From assembly GCA_027625915.1 (NCBI GenBank), contig JANTQA010000051.1, positions 4,712,501-4,776,500 on the forward strand: a DNA stretch of 64,000 bases, read 5' to 3'. The notes beneath the pieces were generated by a model. The model was not told where the DNA came from. It worked only from the letters and a program-made list of their open reading frames with translations, and made no database searches. This DNA comes from Anaeramoeba flamelloides (lineage: Eukaryota > Metamonada > Anaeramoebidae). The position numbers and the translations under genes are program-made. Below are positions 46,271 through 58,500 of the stretch, piece after piece. Position 1 is the stretch's first letter. Each line of letters opens with the position of its first letter.

Positions 46271-48330
46271 TTTCACTAAACACCATTCTCAAAATCTAGG
46301 TACACCGATAATCAAAAATAGCAAAAAAAAAAAAAAAAGTTATCCGTTTTATTTTTCCAATAATAATAAACTTTGTTTCAGTCAAAGGGTACCAACAGTT
46401 TTTTCAAATATCAATTATTTTATATAATTAACCTTTGAAGAAAAAATAAGAAATAAGCAGAATAATACACCTCAAAGAAATGTTGATATATGTATGAAAT
46501 AAATTTAATTAATCAATAAATTTTCTTAAAAATATGAAAAACTTAAATTCTCTGGAAACCATTGAGAAAAACAAAAATTTTCTTTTTAAACTTTCTATTC
46601 ATATTTGAATAATAAACAGGAAACAATTTTCACTTCATTTTCGATACTTTTCTTTTAGAAAACAAGTCCCCAAAAGAAGTATGTTTGTATTTGTGGTCTC
46701 TATTTGAAAAGGGAAATGAAAATAAGAAAAATTTTCACATTTATTAAACAAATATCATCAAGATCAAAGTTCGAATAGAATTGCAATAGAAATCAATATG
46801 ATTTCTCAACAATCATTTCCACTGTTTCAATAAACTTAGAATAACACATTTTTACCAAATGACTATTGATCTTGCAATAAAATAATTTTTTTCCAACTGA
46901 ATTAGGTGGAAAAAAAAATCGAAAAAAAAAACAAAAATGATTAGAAATGTGAAAAAAAGATTTCAGTTTTGAAAATTTCCGAAATAATTTTTTTCTGTTA
47001 ATATCAATACAAACCCTTTATACATATTTATTTCACTGATTACAACTGGATCCCTTTGACTAAAAAATAGTTTATTAAACCACATTTTCCTTCCATCATA
47101 TTAAAGTTTTTATATATAATCATTATAATACAAATATATAAAAAAATATAAAACAAAAAAAACAAAATATTTGTTTCCGAAATAAAGAAAAAGTCAAAAC
47201 AAAAAAAGACATTGATAAAACAATTGAAATATCACCAACAATTGTTGATCGATCAAATGAGAGAATAACTATCAACTTTTATGTGATTTATCATTTTAAC
47301 AAATCAAACATTAATCTTCGACCACTCATTAAAAAAAAATCGTGATCTATTAAACCAGAAACAATTCAATACTACCTTTTTAAGAAATATTTAGATTATA
47401 AAAATATGTTCATTGTTTTTGAAAATTATTTTTTTGTTTTTTCATTTAGTGATAGAATAAATTATTTTTCTCTTTTCGGTTCAAAAAATTTTTTCATAAA
47501 AATGAAATTGTCTTCAATAAACGAAATTAAAATTAGATTTTGAAAAAAAACTTTTTGAATTTAGAGAATGTTAAAAAAAATATACAAAATTGTGAGTAGT
47601 ATGTAATAATTAAATCAAAATATTCAAAAACATAAAAAGACTTTTCAAAGGAAACAAAAAAATTATTAAATAATAGGTTATCGAAAACTTGAAAAAAAAA
47701 AAATACAATTATACAAAACTATCAAGTTTCCATCTTGTTTAGAGTTTTGATATTAATAAATAAACACCAACTAGACTAAATTTCAAAATTTTCCACACCG
47801 TTAAAATGGTTCAAACAATCACAATGATACAATCTCCTTCAAATTGGATTTAATTTTGATTTTTGCAAAATATGTAAATCATTTTTATATCTTTTATTTT
47901 TATGTTTCCATTTCATTTTGTTAATTTACTAAACTTGTTTCATTCGATCGAAATATTTTTTCATCAATTGATATTAGGTTAAATTTGAGTTATTCAAAAT
48001 AGAAGAACTCAAATAAAATTAGTTGTGGTATCTAATCATTTGATCGATCAATATTCCTAAGTGAAATTTAAATAAATTTACCAATAAATTTTTTTGTTTG
48101 CTCCTCTCCAAAATGTTTCACACATAGCATGATTTTTTTATTTTGATTATTTATTGGTTTTTCTTTTGTGGGAATTGTAAATGATAAATAATTGTTAACA
48201 TTTCCAATTAATTAGTAAATGGTTTTAATTTGAAATTTCGTCTAGAATTGTTTAAATAAGATTTTTTTTTCAAAAATTGAATTTTGATGTGTGAAAAATT
48301 TTGAATTGGAGTTTAGTTGAAATAAAAAAA
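46270..48330. repeat. Dispersed repeat D, copy 2
   Basis: The 47790-48310 block matches 4370-4890. The CAACAATTGTTGATCGATCA block at 47238-47257 matches 5358-5377. In this copy the inverted arm precedes the 4370-type block, whereas it follows it in copy 1, so the parts are arranged differently. Confidence 0.55.
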
Positions 48331-48487
48331 CATAGAAATCTGGATCATAATAAAGAATTAAAAAAACATTATAAATTACAAAAAAATATTTTCTCTATTT
48401 TTATTATTTAAATCATTCTTGAGATTAAAATGATTTCTCTAGATATTTTAATTATTAATATTTAATAAAACCCCCTTTAACAAAGAT

Positions 48488-49474
48488 TTAGAATAAATTA
48501 TTTCCATCACCAAATGAAAATGGGTCTTTATTTGTGTTTGTTGAATTGTCATGGGTTTTCTTCGTATTATTAGTATTTCCAAACCCACCAAATATATCTA
48601 AATTTAAGGAATTATTTGTATTATTGGTATCTTGTGCAATATTATTATCATTAGTAGTAGTCTTAGTACTGCTGTTATTATTGAAAAAATCAAGATTAAA
48701 ATTTGAAGTTTCATTTTTTTGTTGTATTGGTTTTGTGTTTGATTGAGCAAAAATATTATTATCTAACCCAAAATTTAAAAATGAATTTTGTTGATTATTT
48801 GTTTGTATGTTCTTACTTGTATTAGTTTTATTATTGTTGTTACCGCCATTGTTTTTACTATTTTTGTCTTTGTTAGTACTTGAAAATGATTCAAAAAGTG
48901 AAAAGGCATTGTCATTATTTTTATTATTCTGTTCTGTGGTTTGTATCGGATTTGAATTCGAATTAAGATCATTTAAAAACGAATTATTACTATTGAGTTT
49001 ATTATTATTATTATTATTTAAATTTTTCTTTTCTTGATTATTATTATTTTTTTTTTGGGTTTGATTATTATTATTGTTTGTTTGTTTGGAAGAATCAGCC
49101 AGATCAATTCCCATTAAATTATCACTATTAAAGAATGCAATTTGTTTATTTTTTTTAATTGGTTTGTGTTCAATAGTATTTTTTTCTTCTAAATTAAAAA
49201 AATCGTTCATTATTGAATTATCCTGTTTTTGAGTTAAATTGGTATTTGATTGATTTTTGGTTTCAAATGTATTTTCAATTGAATGATTTTGAATGTTTTT
49301 TTCAATTTTTTTATTTTGGTTTTGTTTTTTTTTCTTGTTTTCGGTTATTTTTATTTCTGTTTCAAAAAATCCTACAAGGGAATTATTTTGTTTGCTATCA
49401 TTTTCAATTGGATTATTATTCTTTTTTTCATTCAATGGTGTTGTTCCGAAGAATCCCTCAAGAGAATTATCTTG

Positions 49475-49507
<33 letters not shown>

Positions 49508-52500
49508 TATATTTTCGTTTTCGTTTTCGTTTTTTATTATTTCTGTTCCAAAGAATCCTTCAAGGGAATTATCTTGTTTATTATTATTATTGGTATTTTC
49601 GTTTTCTTTTTTGTTTTCTTTTGTTTCTGTTTCTAAAAATCCTTCAAGGGAATTGTTTTGTTTGTTATCTTTTTCAATTGGTTTATTATTCTTTTTTTCA
49701 TTCAATGATGTTGTTCCAAAGAATCCCTCAAGAGAATTATCTTGTTTATTATTACTTATATTTTCATTTTCATTTTTTATTATTTCTGTTCCGAAGAATC
49801 CTTCAAGAGAATTATCTTGTTTGTTGTCCTTTTCAATTGAGTTATTATTCTTTTTTTCATTCAATGATGTTGTTCCGAAGAATCCCTCAAGAGAATTATC
49901 TTGTTTATTATTATTATTATTTTCGTTTTCGTTTTCTTGTGTTTCTGTTCCAAAGAATCCTTCAAGAGAATTATCTTCTTTATTATCCTTATCATTATTA
50001 TTTTCGTTTTCATTTTCTTTTATTTCTGTTTCAAATAATTCCTCAAGAAGTTTGTTTTGCTGGTTATTATTTTCAATTGGCTTATTATTAATATTTTTAT
50101 TTAGTGTTGTTGTAGCAAATAATCCCTCAAGATAATTTGATTCCTTATTATTCTTATTTTCATTTTCATTTTCATTTTCATTCTTTTTTGTTTCTGTTCC
50201 AAATAATCCCTCAAGAGAATTACTTGTATTTTCATTTTTTTTTTCTTGATTACTATTGTTTTCTAATTTTAAAGGCTTTTGATCTAATAATCCAAACAAC
50301 CCAAAGGGATCCTTATTTTCATTTTTTGGTTGATTATTATTATTGTCTCCAATTATGTTATTAATCCCTTCATCAAATTGTAATATATTGGTTTTTTTAG
50401 ATGTGATATTAACGGTTTCCGAATTATTTAAATAATCGCCAAAAGAAAATTCCTTTGGTACATTTGGTTGATTTTCTTTTTTTTTTTCTTGTTCTTGTTG
50501 TTGGATATTTTCTATATCTTTATTTTGAGAGCCAATGCCACTTTTTTTTTCAATAGGAAAATTGTTTTCTTTTTTATTGTTATTTTCTATTGGGAAATTT
50601 GAATTATTATTTGTAGTTTTCCTAGTTGTTTTTTTTTTCCTCTTTGGGGTATGCTTTTTTGTTCTTGTTTTTGTTTGTGTTTTTGTTTTTGTTTTTGTTT
50701 TTGTTTTTGTGTTTGTGTTTGTCTTTGTGTTTGAAATATTGTTTGTATTTCTATTTGTATTTGATCTGTTTGTTCCTTTTTTATAAGTTGTGTTATTAAC
50801 CATTTGTTTGGTTGTAATTTGTGGTGACTTTTCAACCATTTTGTCTTTGAATTGTAACACCTTCTCTTTACTTTGAGAAATGACCTTTCCCATTTTTAAT
50901 TTCCAATTGTTTTCTTCTTCACGTAAAAACTTTGCAAATTTCCCGCTTTTGGCTCTTGTTTCAAATGGTTCAGTTGATAAAGTTTTTAAATTCCTTCTGT
51001 CAGTTCTTTCACGAATAAAATCTGCATACATTTGGCTTTCTTTAAAATGCAATAAAAACTTTAGAAAAAAAAAAAATTAAAATTAAATCGAATGATTGTG
51101 GTATAATTAATATATTATAGGAATTTTATGTAATTACTTTTACAGAATAAGACAAATAAAGTTTTTTATGGTTATGAATCACATTTATTAAAAACTGAAA
51201 ATTTGATTACAAATACAAAAGTTATTCATTAATTTCTTTAAATCGAATAAATTTTATGTTATTTGTATTTTGTAAATCATTTTGTGGAATAAGTACTGTG
51301 GTTTCTTTCCCAAAATGGTGTTTTAATTTCATTTTTTTTATTAAAAATTAAACGATAAAGATAACATTGTATTTAAAATAATTGTCAATATATATATTAT
51401 CATTTATTCAAAAGTGCCAGAATATGTAAATTGATGAAAAAGTTTATTATAAAAGATTATCTCGAGGATAGGGTATTAGTTTGAAATTATTAAGATCGAT
51501 TGAAAAAATAAATTCAATTTTTTTATCTTTATGACTATTAAGTAAATATTATTTCAAATACATCAATTGTTCAATTTTTATTGTGATTAAACCAATTCTT
51601 ATAAATCAATTCGAACACTCAAAAATGTTAACAATCAAAAATGAAAAATTAATTTAGTTTTAATTTTTTTTTATTTTTGATTTCATTTAGTTTTTTTATT
51701 GATCTTGAAAATAACAAAAAATTAAAAATTATCTCTTTTTAAATATCTGAATGGTTCGAGAATTCGTTTTCTGGAAAAATATATTACATAAAAACGCTAT
51801 TAAGCTATTTTCTAAAAAGTAACACAAATTTATTTTAAAATATCTTTATTAAACTTAATTTTAATATTATTATTTAAAGATCCAAAATTATTATTTATCA
51901 TAAATCGGTAGATTCTTCACAATAATTCAATTTGTTTGTTAGTAGGGCATTACTTAAAAAAAAGATATAAAAGTTTATGATCACAATTTTGAATGATATT
52001 TTTTTGATGTAAAAATTGGAGGTTATTTTTTTTCTTTTTGATTGTAATTTTATTTTTTCCGAAAGAGGTTAGTTCCCGATAATTTTTCCCAGAGAAGGAA
52101 AAACGTATAAAGGTAAACCAAAATTTCATAATAAATGGCCCAAGTTACATTTGAATTTTGAATTGTATTTGTATTGTTTTGAAGTTTTTCCCCTCGCAAT
52201 GAAAAGTTGAACAATAAATCATTTTTTCTCTTATTTATTTTTTCCATAGTATTTTGTTAAATTGGAAAATGAAAATGAAAATTTGGAAAGTAGTAACAGA
52301 TGAATTAATGAAAAAAATTGGTTTCAAATATGAAAAAGTTATTAGATTTGGTTATTCAAATAGAAGGAGAATCGATAAATGGGTTTTATTAATTTTTGAA
52401 AATTTCTATTTTTTATGTAATGCTTATTTCAAAATTAATATCCAAATTTTTTTTAATTGTTTTTTTTTACTTTTTTTTTATTTTTAGACGAAAAATAAAT

Positions 52501-55500
52501 ATATCTTGAGTATCGAGCTGAATATTAAAATAGAAATTTTTATATTATAATAGATAACTTCAATTATTAAAAATATTTTTCTTTAAAATTTGATTTTTAA
52601 TGGGTCAATGATTTTGAAATAGAGTTTATTTTATTGTTCAAAAAATCATTTTAATTCTTATTATATTACTTATTTTTTTATTGAATTTGGTCATAGATCG
52701 TTTTGTACAAAAAAAAAATGTGTAAATTTTTTTCATTTTTTGGAAATCTTTTGATCAAACATCTTTTAAAATATATCCAATATGAACTAATTTGATGTGT
52801 ATTAATATTCCTCTTCATTGTAGTTTTTCAATTTACAAATAGAACGACTTTAAAAGAGAATATTATTTGAAATATAAAATAAAATGACATGTTTTTTTTT
52901 TTTGGAAATGCCTTTTACAGTTCATTTTTAAATCATTATAGGGTTTTTTTTTATCTTTTCATTTTTGAAAGAAATTTGTTGAAGATATTGCAAAATTTTA
53001 ATACTTTTTATTTTTTTTTATTATTTTTGAATAAATTAATCTTTTTTTATGTCAAAAATTTATTCTTTAAAAATGAATAAACATTATCAAAATTCTTTTT
53101 AACAATATTATTGTTTTTGTAAATGCTAATTAATGTTGTATCGAATATTTATTTCTTTTTTCTATTTGAAAAAAATTTTTAGTAAATGTTTTCTTTTGGT
53201 AAAGATAAAATGAAAAAAAAAAATAGGGTATAATATATATATATATATAACAAAAAAAAAAAAAAATAAAAATAAAATCATACTTGAGCTGTGGGTTCAG
53301 ATAATGATTGAATAAATGCACCAAAATTGAATGAACGATTTTTTGTTGAAATATATTTTCTATAAGTACCAAAAATTGATAAAAAAAAATCTAAAAAGGG
53401 ATGCAAAACTAAGCTTGGGATCATTTTACCTTTTTTTTTACCCTGTTTAATTGCATTTGATAAAGACTTTTCAAGAATGGATAATTGTGGTGCGGGGAGC
53501 TTTTTCAAATCAGATGTTAACCCTCCTTTATATGTGATAGATTTGGCTTCAACGTTTACAATGAGATGTGGTTCCATACTTATTTTTTCTAATTTTTGCA
53601 ATAGTTGCGATTTAATTCCAATTAAAAACGGCATTGGGGAGCTTGCGAAATCAATTAAGCTTTTAGGTAATACCGAAATAAATACATGATTCCAAACGAA
53701 TGGCGAGACTAACGTTGTTAGGGAATGAATAACATTGCTAAGAATAGAAAGAGAAGATGACACAACCAAAATTCTTCTTTCAAATAATAAAGCAGAAAAG
53801 ATTTCTAATAGCTGCTGTGTACTAAACGCGCCCAAGAGTTCATCCAATTGGAAGGATCCTTGATTTGAACTTGTAATTTGAGAATCAGACCTTACAAAAC
53901 GATATGATGTAGAGCCCAGTCCATCAGCTGATTTAATTTGAACATAAAATTCTTCACCTGGGAAGGGTAATGCATGCTTATTAATCTTCCGGATAATTGG
54001 GGGTACTTGTTTTTTTGGTGAAAATAATGTAATTCTTCTTTCAAGAACATCCAAAAAATCGGAAAATAATGAGTACCATGGCCTAATTAATAAGTTATTT
54101 AATTTTTTTTTTTTTATTTTGTTTTGTTTCAGAAAATTTGAAAAAAATAGGAAAGGAAAGGGAAGGGGAGGGAAGGAAAGGATAAGGAACATCAAAATAA
54201 AAATCAAAAGTGGCTAGATTCAATTTTTATGAAATATTAAAAAAATTGTTGCAAAATAATATAAAAAAATCCCTTTATAATAATATTGTCATGAATTTAT
54301 TAATGAATAATTGAGTTTAGGTGAAAAAATAGACTTTAGCAAGATATTAATTTTATTTTCGAAAATTACATTCTTTTTGGAGTAATTGAAATCGTAGGGG
54401 TTTTTTTTTTTTAATTTTTTTTTATAAAATTTAAAAGTAGAGAAGAAGAAAAACAATCAGCGGTGTGGTTCTGATTTGGTATTCAAAGTATTGAAGAAAG
54501 GGAAATAATGGTGCTAACAATTTGACTTTTTCTTATTTATCATTACATTGTAATGGGGTTGACTTATGGCAAGTAAGGTAACAATACACTGTACTGTGAT
54601 CAACTTCCGCTAAGTCGGCAGAATGTCAACCAGATGGTATGGTGATGATTTCGAAATTTTAGACATGATTAACATAAAAAGAAACAACCACCAACCTATT
54701 CAATATTCGAGGTCCAAAGCAAAACTTTTAATTAAGTTTCTACTTTTTTGGTTATTATTTTTACTCTCTTTCATTTTCAGAAAACTAAATTGAGTTTAAA
54801 ATACTCCTAATGACTGTAATTAAAAGGTTCTTTTGACCACTCTTTGAATTAAGATTCACAAATTTAGTCACTTCAAAACTCTCTCTTTAACAGATTAAGA
54901 GCTCTTGGGCACTTAACTCTTACCAATAAAGCCTAATTTCTTTTTATTTCTTTCTTTTTATTTCTTGGTTTAAAAGTATATTGTTGATTTTTTAAAAGTC
55001 TATCCTATTAGTTATAATCTTGACTACATTATGGTTAGGATAAAAAAACTCTGAATACAGGTTTAGTGTTTAAGGAAGTGCCGTAGAGTGTCGTCAAATG
55101 TCTATATTTTCTTGGGGTTTTCTGTTTTATTTGTAAAGTGTTCTAGGTTTTTTTGTGGTTTTTTATTTTATTTCTGAAGTGTTCTTGGTTTTTTTTACTT
55201 TTTGAGAAAGAAACCGAAAATTTATTAAAATTTTCTGTTTATTTCAAAAAGTAAAAAAAAACCTAATGAAAATCTATTGATTTTCTAAAGAAATAGAAAA
55301 CTCAAAAAAACCTAACGAACATCTATTGATTTTCCAAATAAACAGAAAACTCAAGAAAAACTAACGACGGTTTTTTTTAATTCTTGTTTTTGTTTCGAAA
55401 ATATCTATTGATTTTCTCATCAAAACAAAAATTGAAAAAAAAACTAACGAAAGGTGCTGTCAAGTACCGTCGGGTGCCTAGGTTTTCCAGAATTTAAACG

Positions 55501-58500
55501 AATGGAGTAAAATCTTTGATTTAACTCAATTATTTCAAATTATGGAAAACCTAACGGCGGTTTTTTTAATTTGGGAAATATACCAAAAATTAAATAAATT
55601 TTCTATTTCTTTCTCAAATTAAAAAAAAAACATACGACAAATAGATGGTAATTTTGTTGAACCACCTCTCTTCATTAGCAACAATAAAAAAAAAAAAAAA
55701 AAAAGAATCATAATTTTATTTATCATTAACCAATCACAAGACAGATGATAAATCTTTATTATGTGTAATATCTAAGACATTACTCTTAATTTGTTTTATC
55801 ATTGCATTCATATTCCGTAGAATTCATAAAAAAAAAAAATGAAAAAATAAAAATGATCTTTCCTCTATCTTTTCACGACAAAAATAGCACAAAAATTGTA
55901 GTCACGTTTTTTACTTGACAACAACACTTTTGTTTTTTTGAAACTGTTCCAAATTTTGATTGAAATTACAAGATCTAAATTCAATAACTTTCAATTTAAA
56001 AGTTTGAACAATTCAGAATTTTAAAAACTTGCAATTTGAACAACTTTTCACTTCTCGGTTTTCATAAAAATGTTTTCGGGTTTTTGAAAGCTAACAAAAA
56101 TTTTTAGATCTTTTGATAACTTTTAAAAATTTCAATTAAATTCAAAATGTTATCTTTTGTTAATTATTATTTTTTTATACCTATTTTTTGGGCGTATAAA
56201 GGTTTATATCCAGTATTTGAAATTTGGAAAATTATGAAAGAATATCAGAAACTGAAATCTTGCAGACTTTCAGTTTGAAAGTTCAAAAAAGTCTTGAAAG
56301 TGTTTTTATGGATTGTGCTATTCTTGTCATGTTGTCAAAAAAACTGAGAATTTAATCATATATTATCTTGGCAATTTGTTTTTAAACAATTTTTTAGGTT
56401 TATACTCAATATTTGTAATTGTTCATGATGGTATTTCTATGTTTCTTATATATTTGGGTTTTTGTGCTGTTATTTTCCAATTAATAAACGAAATTTTCGT
56501 CTCAAGTTCCAAAATATTTTGATCATTACTGATAAATTCTAATAAATTTCAATAAATTTTTTGTACAATTTCCATTTTTATAAATCTTCGAACTGTTTCT
56601 TATCAAACAGTCCCGGACAAAGAAAATTTTGAAGAACAACTAATTTTCGAGAGTTTCTTAACACTTGACTTCATAAAATGTTTTATTCAAAGCTTGAGCA
56701 TAAAAATTTCAAAAAGGAAAATCAAGTGAAAATTTTCCAAACATAAATTGCAATTTATCAGTATTAGTTGAAAAAACCCAAAAATCTTGACAAAATCAAT
56801 TAGAAATGATCTTTTTAGAGATTTGATAAGCTTCCTTCTTGAACTTTGAGATGAAATTTTAATGAGGGATAATCTGATTTTATCAGTAAAATTTCTTGTT
56901 GGGTGAATGGGTGTTAAGGATTTTGAGAATTATCATAGTGTTAGTGTATTTACAAGCACAGCAATTTAAAAGAATTTATTAATGATGTAGATCATCCACT
57001 TTTCAAAAAAAAATCAACAGCTCTGCTTTGTAAATGATCTAAGTTGCAGAAAATTGTTTTGTTTTTGTGGAAATTTATCTTTGTGATCTTTTCAGAATAA
57101 ACAAGAAAAAATTTTTATTTCATTTTCCTTTTTCTTTTTCTATTTGTTTTTTGACAAATAGAGATTTTTAAAACAAATTGATTGTGATTTCTGATCTCTT
57201 TATTTTCTTGGTCTTTTTTTATTTTATTTATCGGTACAAACCGATAAATTTTGAGTGAACTAACCATCCTTAATGAAAAAAATAATTTCAGGATTGAAAA
57301 AAGATAATCAGATGAAATGCTATCCAATTTAAATTGCAAATACCATTTGGGAAGTTATTGTATTTTATAAACAAAAAAATTGAGGTTTGGTTTTAAGTAC
57401 TAGTAACTTTTCTTTAGTTTTTTTCCCCCAAAGGTAATAGAGTAATTATTTACACAAGAGTGCAATTAAACATGAAGTGTGGCTTCTTTTATCAGCTTTA
57501 GGGGGATGAGTTATCATTTTTAAAATAAGTCCATTTTTCCCAATTATATTTTCAGTAAAAAGATCTGATACTTTTTTGTTGGGATTTTTAGGATCAAATT
57601 TGAAAAAGAAAAATTTGCAAAAAAAAAATTATTTTCAAGAAATATCACTTTTAGTAATGTCTGAGAGTCTTTATGAACAAATAACCTTGAACCTTTAATC
57701 TTATTTTAAAATACCAGAAAAATAAGTCAGATAATTTAATTCCTTGAAGATCTGAAAAAATTGATCATTTAATTTATTCACAAATATTTATTAAATTTCT
57801 TGAAATTTATATGATTAGGCAATATTCTTTTTCAAATATTCAGAATATAAGCAAGGGACTATGAGTATTAAAACCAGTTATTTGAGAATATCTATTCTTA
57901 TTTTTTATTAGAATTATTTATTTTAAATTAGTTTTATTTGTTTGAAAATCTTTAAAAAAATTGAGAAATAATTGTAAAGTCTATTTGATAAATTTAATCT
58001 TTGGGCGGTTAATAGCGCCCATAAAGAATCAAGATTAGGTTATTAATTATAGATTATAAATAATCAAATTAAAAAGTATTTCTTTAAGATTAGAAGTTGA
58101 ATTTTGCAGGTTCCTAAAATTTTAAAATTGTATTTCGGGAGAATTTTTAATTGGATTATTTAGTTTTTTTTCTCAGATTTTTTTTTTTCAATAAAGAGAA
58201 AAAATTGTTTTGAAATGTTATTTGGATTAATAAATGATATTTTTCTCAAGTTTAACTGTTGAGAGAAAAATGTTGGACAGAGAAAAATAGTTGGACAGCA
58301 ATTTTAATTTTGAACATTACTGAAAATGATTTTTAATTTCTTTTGTTTGTGAAATAACTAAAGAAAATAACAATAATCTATTTATTAAAATAACGATTAA
58401 TGTAATTCTTCTTTTTCAAAACCTTATCTCTTATAATCTAAAGCTAGTTTAAAAATTACCATTTTCAGAATTAATAGTAAACTTTACTACAACTTGGATT

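Noticed and set aside
49213-50135. Long overlapping plus-strand open frames rich in Phe, Tyr, Leu and Ser
   Set aside because: They are antisense to the repeated Asn/Lys/Glu-rich DENN tail and repeat with the same period.
54557-54632. tRNA, because a 7 bp stem closes a 75-base domain
   Set aside because: No TTCRA T-loop, no D-arm and no anticodon arm on either strand; kept only as a candidate structured RNA.
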